Under the pieces are notes generated by a model. It saw only the letters and a list, made by a program, of their open reading frames with translations, was not told the DNA's origin and did no database searches. A program made the translations under genes and the position numbers. DNA of 64,000 nt, from assembly GCF_000306785.1 (NCBI RefSeq), contig NC_017955.1, positions 1 through 64,000 of the forward strand, read 5' to 3'. Source of the stretch: Modestobacter italicus (GTDB taxonomy: Bacteria > Actinomycetota > Actinomycetes > Mycobacteriales > Geodermatophilaceae). Each line of letters starts with the position of its first letter. Position 1 is the first letter of the stretch. This document shows positions 38,688 through 46,997 of this stretch, piece by piece.

Positions 38688-40283
38688 GTGGCTGTGGAGC
38701 ATCTGGAGATCGAGCGCAAGTTCGACGTCGAGGAGACGTTCGCGCTGCCCGACCTCACCGGCATCCCCGGGGTGGCCGAGGTGCGCGGGCCCGTCGAGCA
38801 CTCCCTGGAGGCCGCCTACTACGACACCGCGGACCTGCGGCTGGCCCGCGCGCGGGTGACCCTCCGCCGGCGCACCGGCGGCGCCGACGCCGGGTGGCAC
38901 GTGAAGCTGCCGGCCTCGGCCGGTGCCCGCCGCGAGCTCCACTCGCCGCTCGGCCGGGCGCAGAAGACCCCGCCGAAGGCCGTGCTGGAGCCGGTGCTCG
39001 GCATCGTCCGCCGCGCGCCCGCCACCCAGGTCGCCGCGCTGCGCACCCGCCGGGTGGTCACCGAGCTCGTCGACGCCGAGGGCCGGGTGCTCGCCGAGGT
39101 GGCCGACGACCAGGTCACCGGCACCGCGCTGCCGGCCGGACCCGGTGAGGCCGCCGTCGTCACCGCCTGGCGGGAGGTCGAGATCGAGCTGGTCGACGGC
39201 GATGAGGAGCTGCTGGCCGCCGTCGCCGCCGCCGTCGTCGACGCCGGCGCCCGCCCGGCGGCCGCGCCGTCGAAGCTGAGCCGGGTGCTCGCCGACCGGC
39301 TGGCCGCCGTCGACGGACCGGTGCTCCCGCCCGCCGAGCCGGCCGCACCGGCGGGGGAGGAGAAGAAGGGCAAGAAGGGGAAGAAGGGCAAGAAGCGGAA
39401 GGGCGCCGAGCGCGGGGCGACGTCGTCCGCACCCGCCGGTGAGGTGCTGCGCGCCGCGCTGCAGCTGCAGGTGCGCTCGCTGCAGGACGCCGACCTGATG
39501 GTCCGCACCGGCCAGCCGGACGGCGTGCACCAGGTGCGGGTGGCCTGCCGCCGGCTGCGCAGCACGCTCGCCGCCTACCGCCCGGTGCTCGACCGGGCGC
39601 AGACCGACCCGCTGCGCGAGGAGCTGGCCGTGGTGGGGACGGCGCTCTCGCCCACCCGCGACGCCGAGGTCGCACTCGGCCACCTGCGCGAGCTGGTCGC
39701 CGCCGAGCCCGGGGAGCTGGTCCTCGGCCCGGTGGCCGCCCGGCTGCAGCAGGCCGCGCTCGCCGACCAGCGGACCGGTGAGGTGGACGCCCGCAAGGCG
39801 CTGACCTCGGACGCCTACCTGCAGCTGCGGGACGACCTGGACGCCCTGGTCGCCGAGCCGCCGCTGACCGAGGCGGCGGCCCGGCCCGCCGACGAGGTGC
39901 TGCGGGAGATCGTGGCGCACACCGGCAAGCGGCTGCGCCACGCCGTGGCGGCGGCGCAGGACAGCTACCACGACGAGGCGCTGCACGAGGTGCGCAAGGC
40001 GGCCAAGCGGGTCCGGTACACCGCCGAGTCCGCGGTGCCGGTGCTCGGCGAGCCGGTCCGCCGGCTGGTCGGCGCCCTCAAGGGGGTGCAGGAGGTGCTC
40101 GGCGACCGCCAGGACACCTTCGTGACCCGGCCGCTGTGCACCCAGCTCGGGCTGCAGGCCTTCGCCGCCGGGGAGAACGCCTGGACGTGGGGCCGGCTGC
40201 ACGCCCTGGAGCAGGCCCGCTGCGAGCAGGCCGAGCGGGAGTTCTGGCAGCGCTGGCCGGCCCTGGAGGCGGCGACCCGCTAG
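38688..40283 (+). CDS. CYTH and CHAD domain-containing protein
   Basis: This is a 531-residue two-domain protein. The N-terminal CYTH domain (about 1-210) has the EIERKFDV signature of the triphosphate-tunnel metalloenzyme fold. A Lys/Gly-rich linker (GKKGKKGKKGKKRKG) precedes the C-terminal CHAD domain (about 240-520), which has conserved His/Arg helices (VHQVRVACRRLRSTL and LHEVRKAAKRVRYTAES). CHAD domains bind polyphosphate, and CYTH domains hydrolyse triphosphate or synthesise adenylate, so a polyphosphate-related role is likely. GTG at 38688 follows GACGAGGAG. Confidence 0.93.
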   Translation: MAVEHLEIERKFDVEETFALPDLTGIPGVAEVRGPVEHSLEAAYYDTADLRLARARVTLRRRTGGADAGWHVKLPASAGARRELHSPLGRAQKTPPKAVLEPVLGIVRRAPATQVAALRTRRVVTELVDAEGRVLAEVADDQVTGTALPAGPGEAAVVTAWREVEIELVDGDEELLAAVAAAVVDAGARPAAAPSKLSRVLADRLAAVDGPVLPPAEPAAPAGEEKKGKKGKKGKKRKGAERGATSSAPAGEVLRAALQLQVRSLQDADLMVRTGQPDGVHQVRVACRRLRSTLAAYRPVLDRAQTDPLREELAVVGTALSPTRDAEVALGHLRELVAAEPGELVLGPVAARLQQAALADQRTGEVDARKALTSDAYLQLRDDLDALVAEPPLTEAAARPADEVLREIVAHTGKRLRHAVAAAQDSYHDEALHEVRKAAKRVRYTAESAVPVLGEPVRRLVGALKGVQEVLGDRQDTFVTRPLCTQLGLQAFAAGENAWTWGRLHALEQARCEQAEREFWQRWPALEAATR

Positions 40284-40298
40284 GCGGAGCTGCCCGGG

Positions 40299-40325
40299 GC
40301 GCACCGCGGGGTCACGGCGGTGCGC
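40299..40325 (+). terminator. Hairpin after the CYTH-CHAD gene
   Basis: GCGCACCGC (40299-40307) pairs with GCGGTGCGC (40317-40325) across a 9-nt loop, 16 bp after the stop codon. Confidence 0.6.
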
Positions 40326-40454
40326 GGACCGTTCTCCTGAGTGGCGACAGGCCGGGCCCCGGAGTTCCGAGACCCTCCGGTGCCTCGCGACTGCCGCAGC
40401 GGGTTACTACAACCGCCATGTGGCCGTGACGTGGCCGTCGGGGAAGCGGGGCGC

Positions 40455-41360
40455 ATGGGTTCGAGCGTCGGGGTGCGGCTGGCCGCCGCGCGGCTGACCG
40501 AGCTGCTGGGCCAGCCGCCCTACCGCCGCCGCTGGCAGCCGCACAGCAGCGTGCGGCGGGGCGAGCTCTCCCGGGCCGCCGTCGCCGCCGTGCTGGACGC
40601 CCACCTCGTCGAGGCCGGCGAGGTGGGCTGGGACCACCAGCCGCGCAGCCTGGAGAACCGGGTGGGCCGGGCGCTCAACGGCGACCGGATCTCCGACGCC
40701 ACGCTCGAGCTGTTCGTCGCGGCGTTCGAGATGACCCGGGAGCACGCCGACGAGCTGCGGGCGCTGGTCCGCGGCCGCCCGCTCCGCGACCGGCTGGTGG
40801 TGGCCGACCAGCTCGACGGCGAGGAGCCGCTGCCGCCGCGCACCGTGCGCACGCTGCAGGTCGCCGAGCACCACGAGATCGGGTCGGACCGGTCACCGCG
40901 GCAGCACGTCACCCGCCAGTTGCTGGAGGCGGTGGAGCCGACCGACCGGCACCACTACTCCTTCGACACCCCGCACGCCGCGGTGACCGTGCTGACCGGG
41001 GGCGCCCCGCTGCGCGCGTTCCGGGTGACCGGCACGTCGCTGTGCGCGGTGGAGATCGCGCTCACCGAGCCGCTGCTGCCCGGGCAGACCGCCCACCTGG
41101 AGTACCGGACGGCGTTCGCCTACCCCGGGCCGCCGGCGCCGGAGTTCCGCAAGCGCGTCTCGTCGAGCATGCGGCACGTGGCCCTGACCCTCCGGTTCGA
41201 CCCGTCCTGCCTGCCCCGCGAGGTCCTCTGCGCCCGCTGGGCGGACATCGGGTCGACCGAGCCGGTCCACGCCGTCCCGGTGCAGCTGGTCGGCGGGCAG
41301 GCCTCGCAGGAGGTCGTCCCGGACAGCGACTGCGTGATCGGCTGGCGCTGGACCTGGTGA
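40455..41360 (+). CDS. Uncharacterised two-part protein
   Basis: I do not recognise this 301-residue protein. The N-terminal 115 residues are helical and resemble a small regulator-like domain (MGSSVGVRLAAARLTELLGQ, SLENRVGRALNGDRISDATL), followed by a beta-rich domain (about 160-300) with VTVLTGGAPLRAFRVTGTSL, SSSMRHVALTLRF and a C-terminal Trp-rich end. There is no signal peptide. The ATG at 40455 has GGGAAGCGGGGCGC upstream. It stands alone, convergent with pfkA. Confidence 0.65.
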   Translation: MGSSVGVRLAAARLTELLGQPPYRRRWQPHSSVRRGELSRAAVAAVLDAHLVEAGEVGWDHQPRSLENRVGRALNGDRISDATLELFVAAFEMTREHADELRALVRGRPLRDRLVVADQLDGEEPLPPRTVRTLQVAEHHEIGSDRSPRQHVTRQLLEAVEPTDRHHYSFDTPHAAVTVLTGGAPLRAFRVTGTSLCAVEIALTEPLLPGQTAHLEYRTAFAYPGPPAPEFRKRVSSSMRHVALTLRFDPSCLPREVLCARWADIGSTEPVHAVPVQLVGGQASQEVVPDSDCVIGWRWTW

Positions 41361-41402
41361 CGCCGTCGTCCACCGAGAGCGCGCTCCTGGTGGGGACGTC
41401 GG

Positions 41403-42431
41403 CTAGCCGGTGAAGGAGGCGGTCTCGGCGAGGCGGGACTTGGGGACCGTCTTGAGCTCCCGGACGGCGTCGGCCAGCGGGACGAGGCCGATCTCGGTGC
41501 CGTGCAGCGCGACCATCTGCCCGAAGTGGCCCTCATGGGCGGCGATCGCGGCGTGCAGGCCGAACCGGGTGGCCAGCACCCGGTCGAAGGACGTCGGGGT
41601 GCCACCGCGCTGCACGTGGCCGAGCACCGTCGTCCGCACCTCCTTGCCGGTGCGCCGCTCGAGCTCCTCGCCCAGCTGCTGCGCGACGCCGGTGAACCGC
41701 CGGTGGCCGAACTCGTCCAGGCCGCCGTCGCGGAGCGGCATCGTGCCCGGCAGCGGCGTGGCGCCCTCGCTCACCACCCCGATGACGTGCCGGTGCCCCC
41801 GGTCGAAGCGGGCGGTGACCAGCTTGCAGACCTCCTCGATGTCGAAGGGCTGCTCGGGGGTGATCGTCAGGTGCGCACCGGACGCGAGCCCGGCGTTGAG
41901 CGCGATCCAGCCGGCGTGCCGGCCCATGACCTCGACCAGCAGCACCCGCTGGTGCGACTCGGCGGTGGTGTGCAGCCGGTCGATCAGGTCGGTGGCGATG
42001 CTCACCGCGGTGTCGAACCCGAAGGTCAGGTCGGTGCCGTGGATGTCGTTGTCGATCGTCTTCGGGATGCCGATCACCGGCACGCCCTCCGACGCCAGCC
42101 ACGCGGCCGCGGTCAGCGTGCCCTCGCCCCCGATCGGCAGCAGCGCGTCGACCCCGTGGGCGTCGAGCACCTCGCGCATCCGGCCGAGCCCGTCCCGCAG
42201 CTTCTGCGGCGCGACGCGGGCCGAGCCCAGCACCGTGCCGCCGCGGGTGAGCAGCCCGTTGACCACCGGCCGGTCGAGCACCATGGCGTCGTCCTCGAGC
42301 AGACCGCGCCAGCCGTTGCGGAACCCGACGACGGTGCTGCCGTACTCCTTCTCGGCCGTGCGGACGACGGACCGCAGGACGGCGTTGAGGCCGGGGCAGT
42401 CGCCGCCGCCGGTCAGCACTCCGATGTGCAC
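41403..42431 (-). CDS. pfkA: 6-phosphofructokinase
   Basis: This enzyme phosphorylates fructose 6-phosphate in glycolysis. The 342-residue protein has TGGGDCPGLNAVLR, the nucleotide site IGGEGTL, PKTIDNDIHGTD, VMGRHAGWIAL and HVQRGGTPTSFDRVL. A Gly follows the acidic residue (GGEG rather than GGDD), which points to ATP rather than pyrophosphate as donor, while Lys replaces the Gly of E. coli PfkA in PKTIDND. That combination is typical of the actinobacterial group III enzymes. GTG start at 42431 follows GGAGGAGAACC. It is divergent from the GntR gene across 83 bp. Confidence 0.95.
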   Translation of the reverse strand: MHIGVLTGGGDCPGLNAVLRSVVRTAEKEYGSTVVGFRNGWRGLLEDDAMVLDRPVVNGLLTRGGTVLGSARVAPQKLRDGLGRMREVLDAHGVDALLPIGGEGTLTAAAWLASEGVPVIGIPKTIDNDIHGTDLTFGFDTAVSIATDLIDRLHTTAESHQRVLLVEVMGRHAGWIALNAGLASGAHLTITPEQPFDIEEVCKLVTARFDRGHRHVIGVVSEGATPLPGTMPLRDGGLDEFGHRRFTGVAQQLGEELERRTGKEVRTTVLGHVQRGGTPTSFDRVLATRFGLHAAIAAHEGHFGQMVALHGTEIGLVPLADAVRELKTVPKSRLAETASFTG

Positions 42432-42470
42432 GGGTTCTCCTCCGAAAGGGGGGCAGAGCAGGTCGACCGT

Positions 42471-42491
42471 ACGTCATGACGTCTAGACGTC
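42471..42491. promoter_or_regulatory. Overlapping palindromic operators between pfkA and gntR
   Basis: Two perfect palindromes overlap: ACGTCATGACGT (42471-42482) and GACGTCTAGACGTC (42478-42491). The second has the GTCTAGAC core typical of HutC/DasR-type GntR operators. They lie 24 bp before the GntR start and 40 bp from the pfkA start, so the regulator probably represses itself and perhaps pfkA. Confidence 0.6.
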
Positions 42492-42514
42492 TACCGGTGC
42501 AGTACCTTCCAGGC

Positions 42515-43255
42515 GTGGCGGGTGTCGAGGCGGGGCCGAAGTACCTCGCCGTTCGTGAGGCGTTGCGGCGCCGCGCCTCCGCGCTGCCCGAGCACACCCT
42601 CCTCCCCCCGGAGCCGGTGTTGTGCGCCGAGTACGGGGTCAGCCGGATCACGCTGCGCCGCGCGGTCGACGGGCTGGTCGCCGACGGCCACCTGGTCCGG
42701 GAGCAGGGCCGCGGCACCTTCGTGAGCCGGCCGGGGATCCGGCACGAGTACCGCGAGAGCTTCGTCCACCGGATCGCCGGGTTCCACTCGGTGATGACCG
42801 AGCAGGGCGCCCAGGTCGGCACCACGGTGCTCAGCCAGAAGGTGGTGCCGGCCGCCCCGGCGATCGCCGCCGAGCTGAGCATCGCCACCGCCGACGACGT
42901 GGTCGAGCTGGTCCGGCTGCGCAGCGTCGACGGGCTGCCCAACCACGTCGTCCGCAGCTTCCTGGCCGCCGACCGCTACCCCAAGGCCGCCAGCGAGGAC
43001 TTCGGCCACGGCTCGCTCTACGAGTTCCTCCGCCGGGAGTACCAGGCCGACCTCGCGCACGCCCGGCTGGTCGTCGATGTCGGCACGGCGGCCGCCGACG
43101 AGGCGGAGGTGCTCGACGTGATCACCGGCTCCCCGCTGCTGGTGGTGCGCACCACCGTCCGGGACAGCGCCGGCCACCCGCTGGTGCACAGCTTCTCCCG
43201 GCTGCGCCCGGACGTGAGCCAGGTCGAGTTCGAGGTCTCCGTCGGCGGTCGCTGA
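42515..43255 (+). CDS. GntR-family transcriptional regulator (HutC subfamily)
   Basis: This 246-residue repressor has an N-terminal winged helix (about 5-75: PKYLAVREALRRRA, CAEYGVSRITLRRAVDGLVA, GRGTFVSRP) and a C-terminal UTRA ligand-binding domain (about 90-240: GFHSVMTEQGAQVGTTVLSQ, VVELVRLRSVDGLP, DVITGSPLLVVRTTV). The ligand is unknown; UTRA domains bind sugar phosphates, histidine derivatives and similar small molecules. GTG at 42515 was chosen because an in-frame ATG at 42476 lies inside the operator palindrome. Confidence 0.9.
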   Translation: MAGVEAGPKYLAVREALRRRASALPEHTLLPPEPVLCAEYGVSRITLRRAVDGLVADGHLVREQGRGTFVSRPGIRHEYRESFVHRIAGFHSVMTEQGAQVGTTVLSQKVVPAAPAIAAELSIATADDVVELVRLRSVDGLPNHVVRSFLAADRYPKAASEDFGHGSLYEFLRREYQADLAHARLVVDVGTAAADEAEVLDVITGSPLLVVRTTVRDSAGHPLVHSFSRLRPDVSQVEFEVSVGGR

Positions 43256-43258
43256 CCC

Positions 43259-44386
43259 TCAGGCGCTGATCGGCACCGGCGGCGAGGTCGCCGCGAGCCG
43301 CAGCCGCTGGGCGCGCAGCAGCACCCGGTCCAGGGCGTACCCGACGTGCCGGGCCAGGTCGGCGACGACGTCGGACAGCGGCGGGTCCAGCTCCCGGGTG
43401 TTCCCCCAGCCGACCAGCAGCCCCGCGGCCGCGGTGTGCTGGCCGAGCACGACAGGCACGGCGAGCGCCGTCTCCGCGCCGACCGGGAACCGGGCCAGCG
43501 CCGGGAACTCCGCCTCGCCCGCGGCCCGGGAGCCGACCGGCACCGGCCGCCGCTCCCGCACCGCCGTCGCCAGCGGGTGCGGGTCGGGCAGGTGCAGCCC
43601 GGTGGCCACCCGGGTGGTCGGTGAGCTGCCGGCCACCGCGGCCCACACCCGCAGGTCGGCGCTGCCGGTCTCGGCGAGCCCCAGCAGCGTCACGGTCGCC
43701 CCGAGCGGTGAGCGGACGAACCGGTCCACGCTGCGCAGCACGTCCAGCAGCGTCTCGGCGGGCTGCAGGTCCTGGCTGAGCCGGGCCACGACCCGGGCGC
43801 GGTCGGCGGCGGCCTCGGCCTCGACGTAGGCGGCGCGCGCCGAGTCGGCGGCCTTCGCCGCGGCCACGGCGGCCCGGGCCGCCGTCGCCACCGCCTCCCG
43901 CTCGGCCAGCTCGAGCGCCTGGAACTGCAGCCGGCGGGACGCCTCGGCGGCCAGCGCGTGCAGCGCCGCCAGCTCCCGCGGGGACCAGTCGCGGGGCCGG
44001 TCGTCGGACACCGACAGCACGCCGATGGGCCGGCCGTGCACGTCGGCCAGCGGCATCGCGGCGTAGGCGACGATCTGCATGTCCAGCACGCCCGGGCTCT
44101 CCCGCAGCTCCTGGTCCTCGCGGGCGTCGCGGAGCACCAGCGGCCGGCCGGTGGCGACCACCCGCAGGTTCATCGAGTAGCTCAGCGGCATCGACCGGCG
44201 GGTCTCCCACGGCTCGGGCAGGCCGTGCGCCCCGGGGAACACCTGGCCGCTCTTCGAGGCCAGCACCACCAGGGCACGCGGGACCCGGAGCTCGGCGCAG
44301 ACCCGCGCGGCCAGCTCGTCGAACCCCTCGTCGGCGCGCGCGGGCAGGGGCGCCCAGGTGGGCAGCTCGTGGCCGGTGCTCTCCAT
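43259..44386 (-). CDS. Tandem GAF-domain sensor protein
   Basis: This 375-residue cytosolic protein has two GAF-type sensor domains, about 10-155 (RALVVLASKSGQVFPGAHGL, MPLADVHGRPIGVLSVSD) and about 210-365 (LGATVTLLGLAETGSADLRV, ETALAVPVVLGQHTAAAGLL). They are separated by a long Ala-rich coiled coil (AAVAAAKAADSARAAYVEAE). No output domain (kinase, phosphatase, HTH or EAL/GGDEF) follows, so it probably acts through a partner. ATG at 44386 follows GGGGAGACGGCC. Its stop lies 3 bp from the convergent GntR stop. Confidence 0.85.
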   Translation of the reverse strand: MESTGHELPTWAPLPARADEGFDELAARVCAELRVPRALVVLASKSGQVFPGAHGLPEPWETRRSMPLSYSMNLRVVATGRPLVLRDAREDQELRESPGVLDMQIVAYAAMPLADVHGRPIGVLSVSDDRPRDWSPRELAALHALAAEASRRLQFQALELAEREAVATAARAAVAAAKAADSARAAYVEAEAAADRARVVARLSQDLQPAETLLDVLRSVDRFVRSPLGATVTLLGLAETGSADLRVWAAVAGSSPTTRVATGLHLPDPHPLATAVRERRPVPVGSRAAGEAEFPALARFPVGAETALAVPVVLGQHTAAAGLLVGWGNTRELDPPLSDVVADLARHVGYALDRVLLRAQRLRLAATSPPVPISA

Positions 44387-44504
44387 GGCCGTCTCCCCGC
44401 CTCGTGGTGGTGCGCCGGCGGGCCTGCTGCGTGCGTTCCCCCGTGCTGCGCAGCCCGATGCTGTCAGATGCCGGGCGCCGGTGGAGGGCTCCGGGACCGT
44501 CGGT

Positions 44505-45143
44505 TCAGACCGCGACGGACTCCCCGGGCACCAGCCGCTCGTACGGCGTGGGCTGACCCGGGCCACCCGGGCCCAGCAGCCGGGCCACGCCGCCCAGCCC
44601 CAGGTCGCTGAGCAGCGCGTCGTGCACCGCGATCGCCCGCTCGGCGCGCAGCTCGCGCAGGTAGTCGACCAGCTCGGCCGTCTTCGACCACGGGGCGTGC
44701 GCCGGCAGCAGCAGCGTCGGGACGGCGACCTCGGGGACGGTGAGCGCGTCCCCGGGGTGGAACACCGTGCCCTCGACCAGGAAGCCGACGTTCCGCACCC
44801 GGGGGACGTCGGGGTGGATGACCGCGTGCCACTCGCCGTGCACCGAGACGTCGAACCCGGCCGCGGTGAAGGTGTCACCCGCGCCGACGACGTGCACCCG
44901 GGTGCCGAGGCCCTCGAGCTGGGCGGCGACGGAGGCGTTGGTCCACAGCTCGAGCGCGGGGTCGGCGTCCAGCGCGGCGCGGACCCGGTCCGGCACGACG
45001 TGGTCGGGGTGCTCGTGGGTCACCAGCAGCGCCGACGCCCCGGCCCACGCGTCGTCCTCGGTGAAGGCGCCGGGGTCGACGACCAGCCGGCGTTCGCCGT
45101 CGGACAGGACGACACAGGCGTGTCCGTGCTTGGTGAGCTGCAC
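44505..45143 (-). CDS. Metallo-beta-lactamase-fold hydrolase
   Basis: This 212-residue UlaG/RomA-type metal-dependent hydrolase begins MQLTKHGHACVVL and has LVTHEHPDHVVPD (HxHxDH metal site), HGEWHAV, FHPGDAL and LLLPAHAPWSK. Such proteins hydrolyse lactones, phosphodiesters or N-acyl-phosphatidylethanolamine; the substrate here is unknown. GTG at 45143 follows GCGAGGAGGCCCCG. Confidence 0.9.
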   Translation of the reverse strand: MQLTKHGHACVVLSDGERRLVVDPGAFTEDDAWAGASALLVTHEHPDHVVPDRVRAALDADPALELWTNASVAAQLEGLGTRVHVVGAGDTFTAAGFDVSVHGEWHAVIHPDVPRVRNVGFLVEGTVFHPGDALTVPEVAVPTLLLPAHAPWSKTAELVDYLRELRAERAIAVHDALLSDLGLGGVARLLGPGGPGQPTPYERLVPGESVAV

Positions 45144-45283
45144 CGGGGCCTCCTCGCAGGTGGTGGGGTCGGGGGCACGGTGCCACGCGTCCCTGGGGAC
45201 CGGGTGACCGGGGGGCCGACCCGATGGGGTGAGGCCCGCACGCCCGGCTGCACCGCCGCCGCGCCGCTGCCGACAACCGGGGC

Positions 45284-45502
45284 ATGACCTCCTCGACGCT
45301 CACCCTCGTCGCCGCCCGCAGCCGTGCGCACGGACCGACGGCGGCCCTGTGGCACGCCGTCGAGGTGCACCGGGTCCTCGCCGACCTGGACGGGGCCTGC
45401 GAGCTCACCGTCTGCGGCGCGCTGGCCCGGGTCACCACCGAGCGGGTCTGGCCCGCCGACGGCACCGACGTCTGCCCGACCTGCGCCGTCCTGGCGCGCT
45501 GA
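45284..45502 (+). CDS. Small Cys-containing protein, unknown
   Basis: This is a 72-residue protein (MTSSTLTLVAARSRAHGPTA...) with Cys residues in CELTVCGA and a terminal CPTCAVLAR. The paired Cys could bind a metal, though spacing (one Cys pair four apart, one CxxC) is only suggestive. There is no signal peptide. ATG at 45284 follows CCGGGGC, a weak ribosome-binding site. Its stop lies 14 bp before a parS-like palindrome. Function is not recognised. Confidence 0.55.
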   Translation: MTSSTLTLVAARSRAHGPTAALWHAVEVHRVLADLDGACELTVCGALARVTTERVWPADGTDVCPTCAVLAR

Positions 45503-45515
45503 CCCTCAGCCCGGT

Positions 45516-45537
45516 CGTTGTTCCACGTGGATCAACG
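45516..45537. promoter_or_regulatory. parS: Degenerate parS-like site in a 22-bp palindrome
   Basis: The core GTTCCACGTGGATC (45520-45533) differs from the two other parS-like sites by one base, and symmetric flanks CGTTG (45516-45520) and CAACG (45533-45537) extend it to 22 bp with one mismatched pair. It overlaps the stop codon of the minus-strand methyltransferase. Confidence 0.6.
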
Positions 45538-46149
45538 CCGGGTGCCCCCACCGGCCCGCGCGGCGAACACGGCGTAGGACCGCCGGTCGCCGTCCTGCGG
45601 CCGGTGCACGCGCTCGACCACCGTGAGGCCGGTGCTCGCCAGCCGGCGCGCGAGCTCGTCGGCCGGCCACCGGTACGCCCGGACGACGCGGTGCGGGAAC
45701 GGCTCGCACACCGGGCCGTCGAAGAACCCGACCACCAGGGCGCCGCCCGGCGCCAGGACGCGCCGGACCTCGGCGAGGACGCCGTCCAGCGCGCCCGGGT
45801 CGAGGTGGATGAGGGAGAACCAGGCCAGGACGCCGGCCACCGACGCGTCCGGGGAGGCCAGCTCGGCCAGCGACCCGAGCTCGAACGCGACGTCCGGGGA
45901 GGACTGCCGGGCGTGGGCGAGGAACTCCGGCACCAGGTCGATCCCGGTGACCGGTGAGCCCGTGGCGGCCAGGAAGGCGCTGAGGTGCCCCGGCCCGCAG
46001 CCGAGGTCCAGCACCGGACCCGCCGACCGCCCGAGGTGGGCCTCGATCAGCCGCAGGTCGTCGGGGTGCACGCTGTCCACGGACCCGAACAGCTCGATGT
46101 ACCGCCCGGCCAGCGCCGAGTAGGCCTGGGCGACGGGACCGGTCTCCAC
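45532..46149 (-). CDS. Class I SAM-dependent methyltransferase
   Basis: This 205-residue methyltransferase has the SAM-binding motif VLDLGCGPGHLSAFLA at about 45-60, motif II VTGIDLVPEFLAHA, and VLAWFSLIHLDPG with LAPGGALVVGFFDG. Substrate is unknown. GTG at 46149 gives the expected N-terminus (ETGPVAQAYSALAGRYIELF) and lies 7 bp downstream of the enoyl-CoA hydratase stop, implying co-transcription with it. Confidence 0.88.
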   Translation of the reverse strand: METGPVAQAYSALAGRYIELFGSVDSVHPDDLRLIEAHLGRSAGPVLDLGCGPGHLSAFLAATGSPVTGIDLVPEFLAHARQSSPDVAFELGSLAELASPDASVAGVLAWFSLIHLDPGALDGVLAEVRRVLAPGGALVVGFFDGPVCEPFPHRVVRAYRWPADELARRLASTGLTVVERVHRPQDGDRRSYAVFAARAGGGTRR

Positions 46150-46156
46150 CCCGGGG

Positions 46157-46936
46157 TCAGCGGCCGGTGAACCGGGCCGGCCGCTTGGCCAGGAACGCCT
46201 CGACCGCCTCGCGGTGGTCGGCGGTGCCGCCCAGCTCGGTCTGCAGCCGCGCCTCCAGCGCCAGGGTGTCCGGCAGGGCGTCGGTGGCCGCGGTCGCCAA
46301 CACCTCCTTGATCGCCCGGTAGGCCAGGGTCGGCCCGGCGGCGAGCCGGGCGGCCAGCGCCTGCGACTCGGCGAGCACCTGCTCCGGCGGGACCACCCGG
46401 TGCACCAGCCCCCACTGGCCGGCGGTCTCGGCGGTGAACGGCTCGGGCAGCAGCAGCAGCTCGGTGGCCCGCGAGCCCCCCACGCAATGGACCAGCCGGG
46501 AGGCCAGCCCCGAGTCGCTGGACAGCCCGATGCCGGCGAACGCGGTGGTGAACTTCGCGCCGGCCGCGGCCACCCGCAGGTCGCCGGCGAGCGCGATGCC
46601 CAGCCCAGCACCGGCGCAGGCGCCGTTGATGCCGACGACGACCGGCACCCGCAGCCCGGCCAGCGCCAGCAGCAGCGGGTTGTACTCCGCCTCGACCACC
46701 GACAGCGAGCTCTCGGCGTCGCCGCGCAGCACCTCGACGTGCTCGGCGAGGTCCTGGCCGACGCAGAAGGCCCGCCCGGACCCGGTCAGCAGCACCGCGC
46801 GCACCTGCTCGTCGGCGGCCACCTCCCGGACCAGGCCGAGCAGCTCGGTACGCAGCTGGGAGGAGAGCGCCGGGCGCTGCAGGGTCAGCGTGGCCACGCC
46901 GTCGGCGTCGGTCCGGGTGACGGTGGGGTCGGACAT
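46157..46936 (-). CDS. Enoyl-CoA hydratase/isomerase family protein
   Basis: This 259-residue crotonase-fold enzyme acts in acyl-CoA beta-oxidation or phenylacetate-like degradation. Motifs are LTLQRPALSSQL, VLLTGSGRAFCVGQDLAEHV (oxyanion hole) and VVVGINGACAGAGLGIALAG. The sequence after the second oxyanion motif (GLSSDSGLASRLVHCVGGSR) resembles PaaG-type isomerase/hydratases. ATG at 46936. It is transcribed after the dehydrogenase at 46998-47855 and before the methyltransferase. Confidence 0.92.
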   Translation of the reverse strand: MSDPTVTRTDADGVATLTLQRPALSSQLRTELLGLVREVAADEQVRAVLLTGSGRAFCVGQDLAEHVEVLRGDAESSLSVVEAEYNPLLLALAGLRVPVVVGINGACAGAGLGIALAGDLRVAAAGAKFTTAFAGIGLSSDSGLASRLVHCVGGSRATELLLLPEPFTAETAGQWGLVHRVVPPEQVLAESQALAARLAAGPTLAYRAIKEVLATAATDALPDTLALEARLQTELGGTADHREAVEAFLAKRPARFTGR

Positions 46937-46997
46937 CGTCGTCCTCTCGATCGGGGTGGAGTGCCAGGGGCGCGTTCTCCGCGCCGTGCCACTCCGC

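Noticed and set aside
39355..39405. Tandem Lys-Lys-Gly repeat in the CYTH-CHAD gene, possible short repeat array
   Set aside because: It is an in-frame flexible protein linker, not a CRISPR or regulatory repeat.
42476..42514. ATG at 42476 as the GntR start
   Set aside because: It lies within the operator palindrome and has no ribosome-binding site; GTG at 42515 fits the winged-helix N-terminus.
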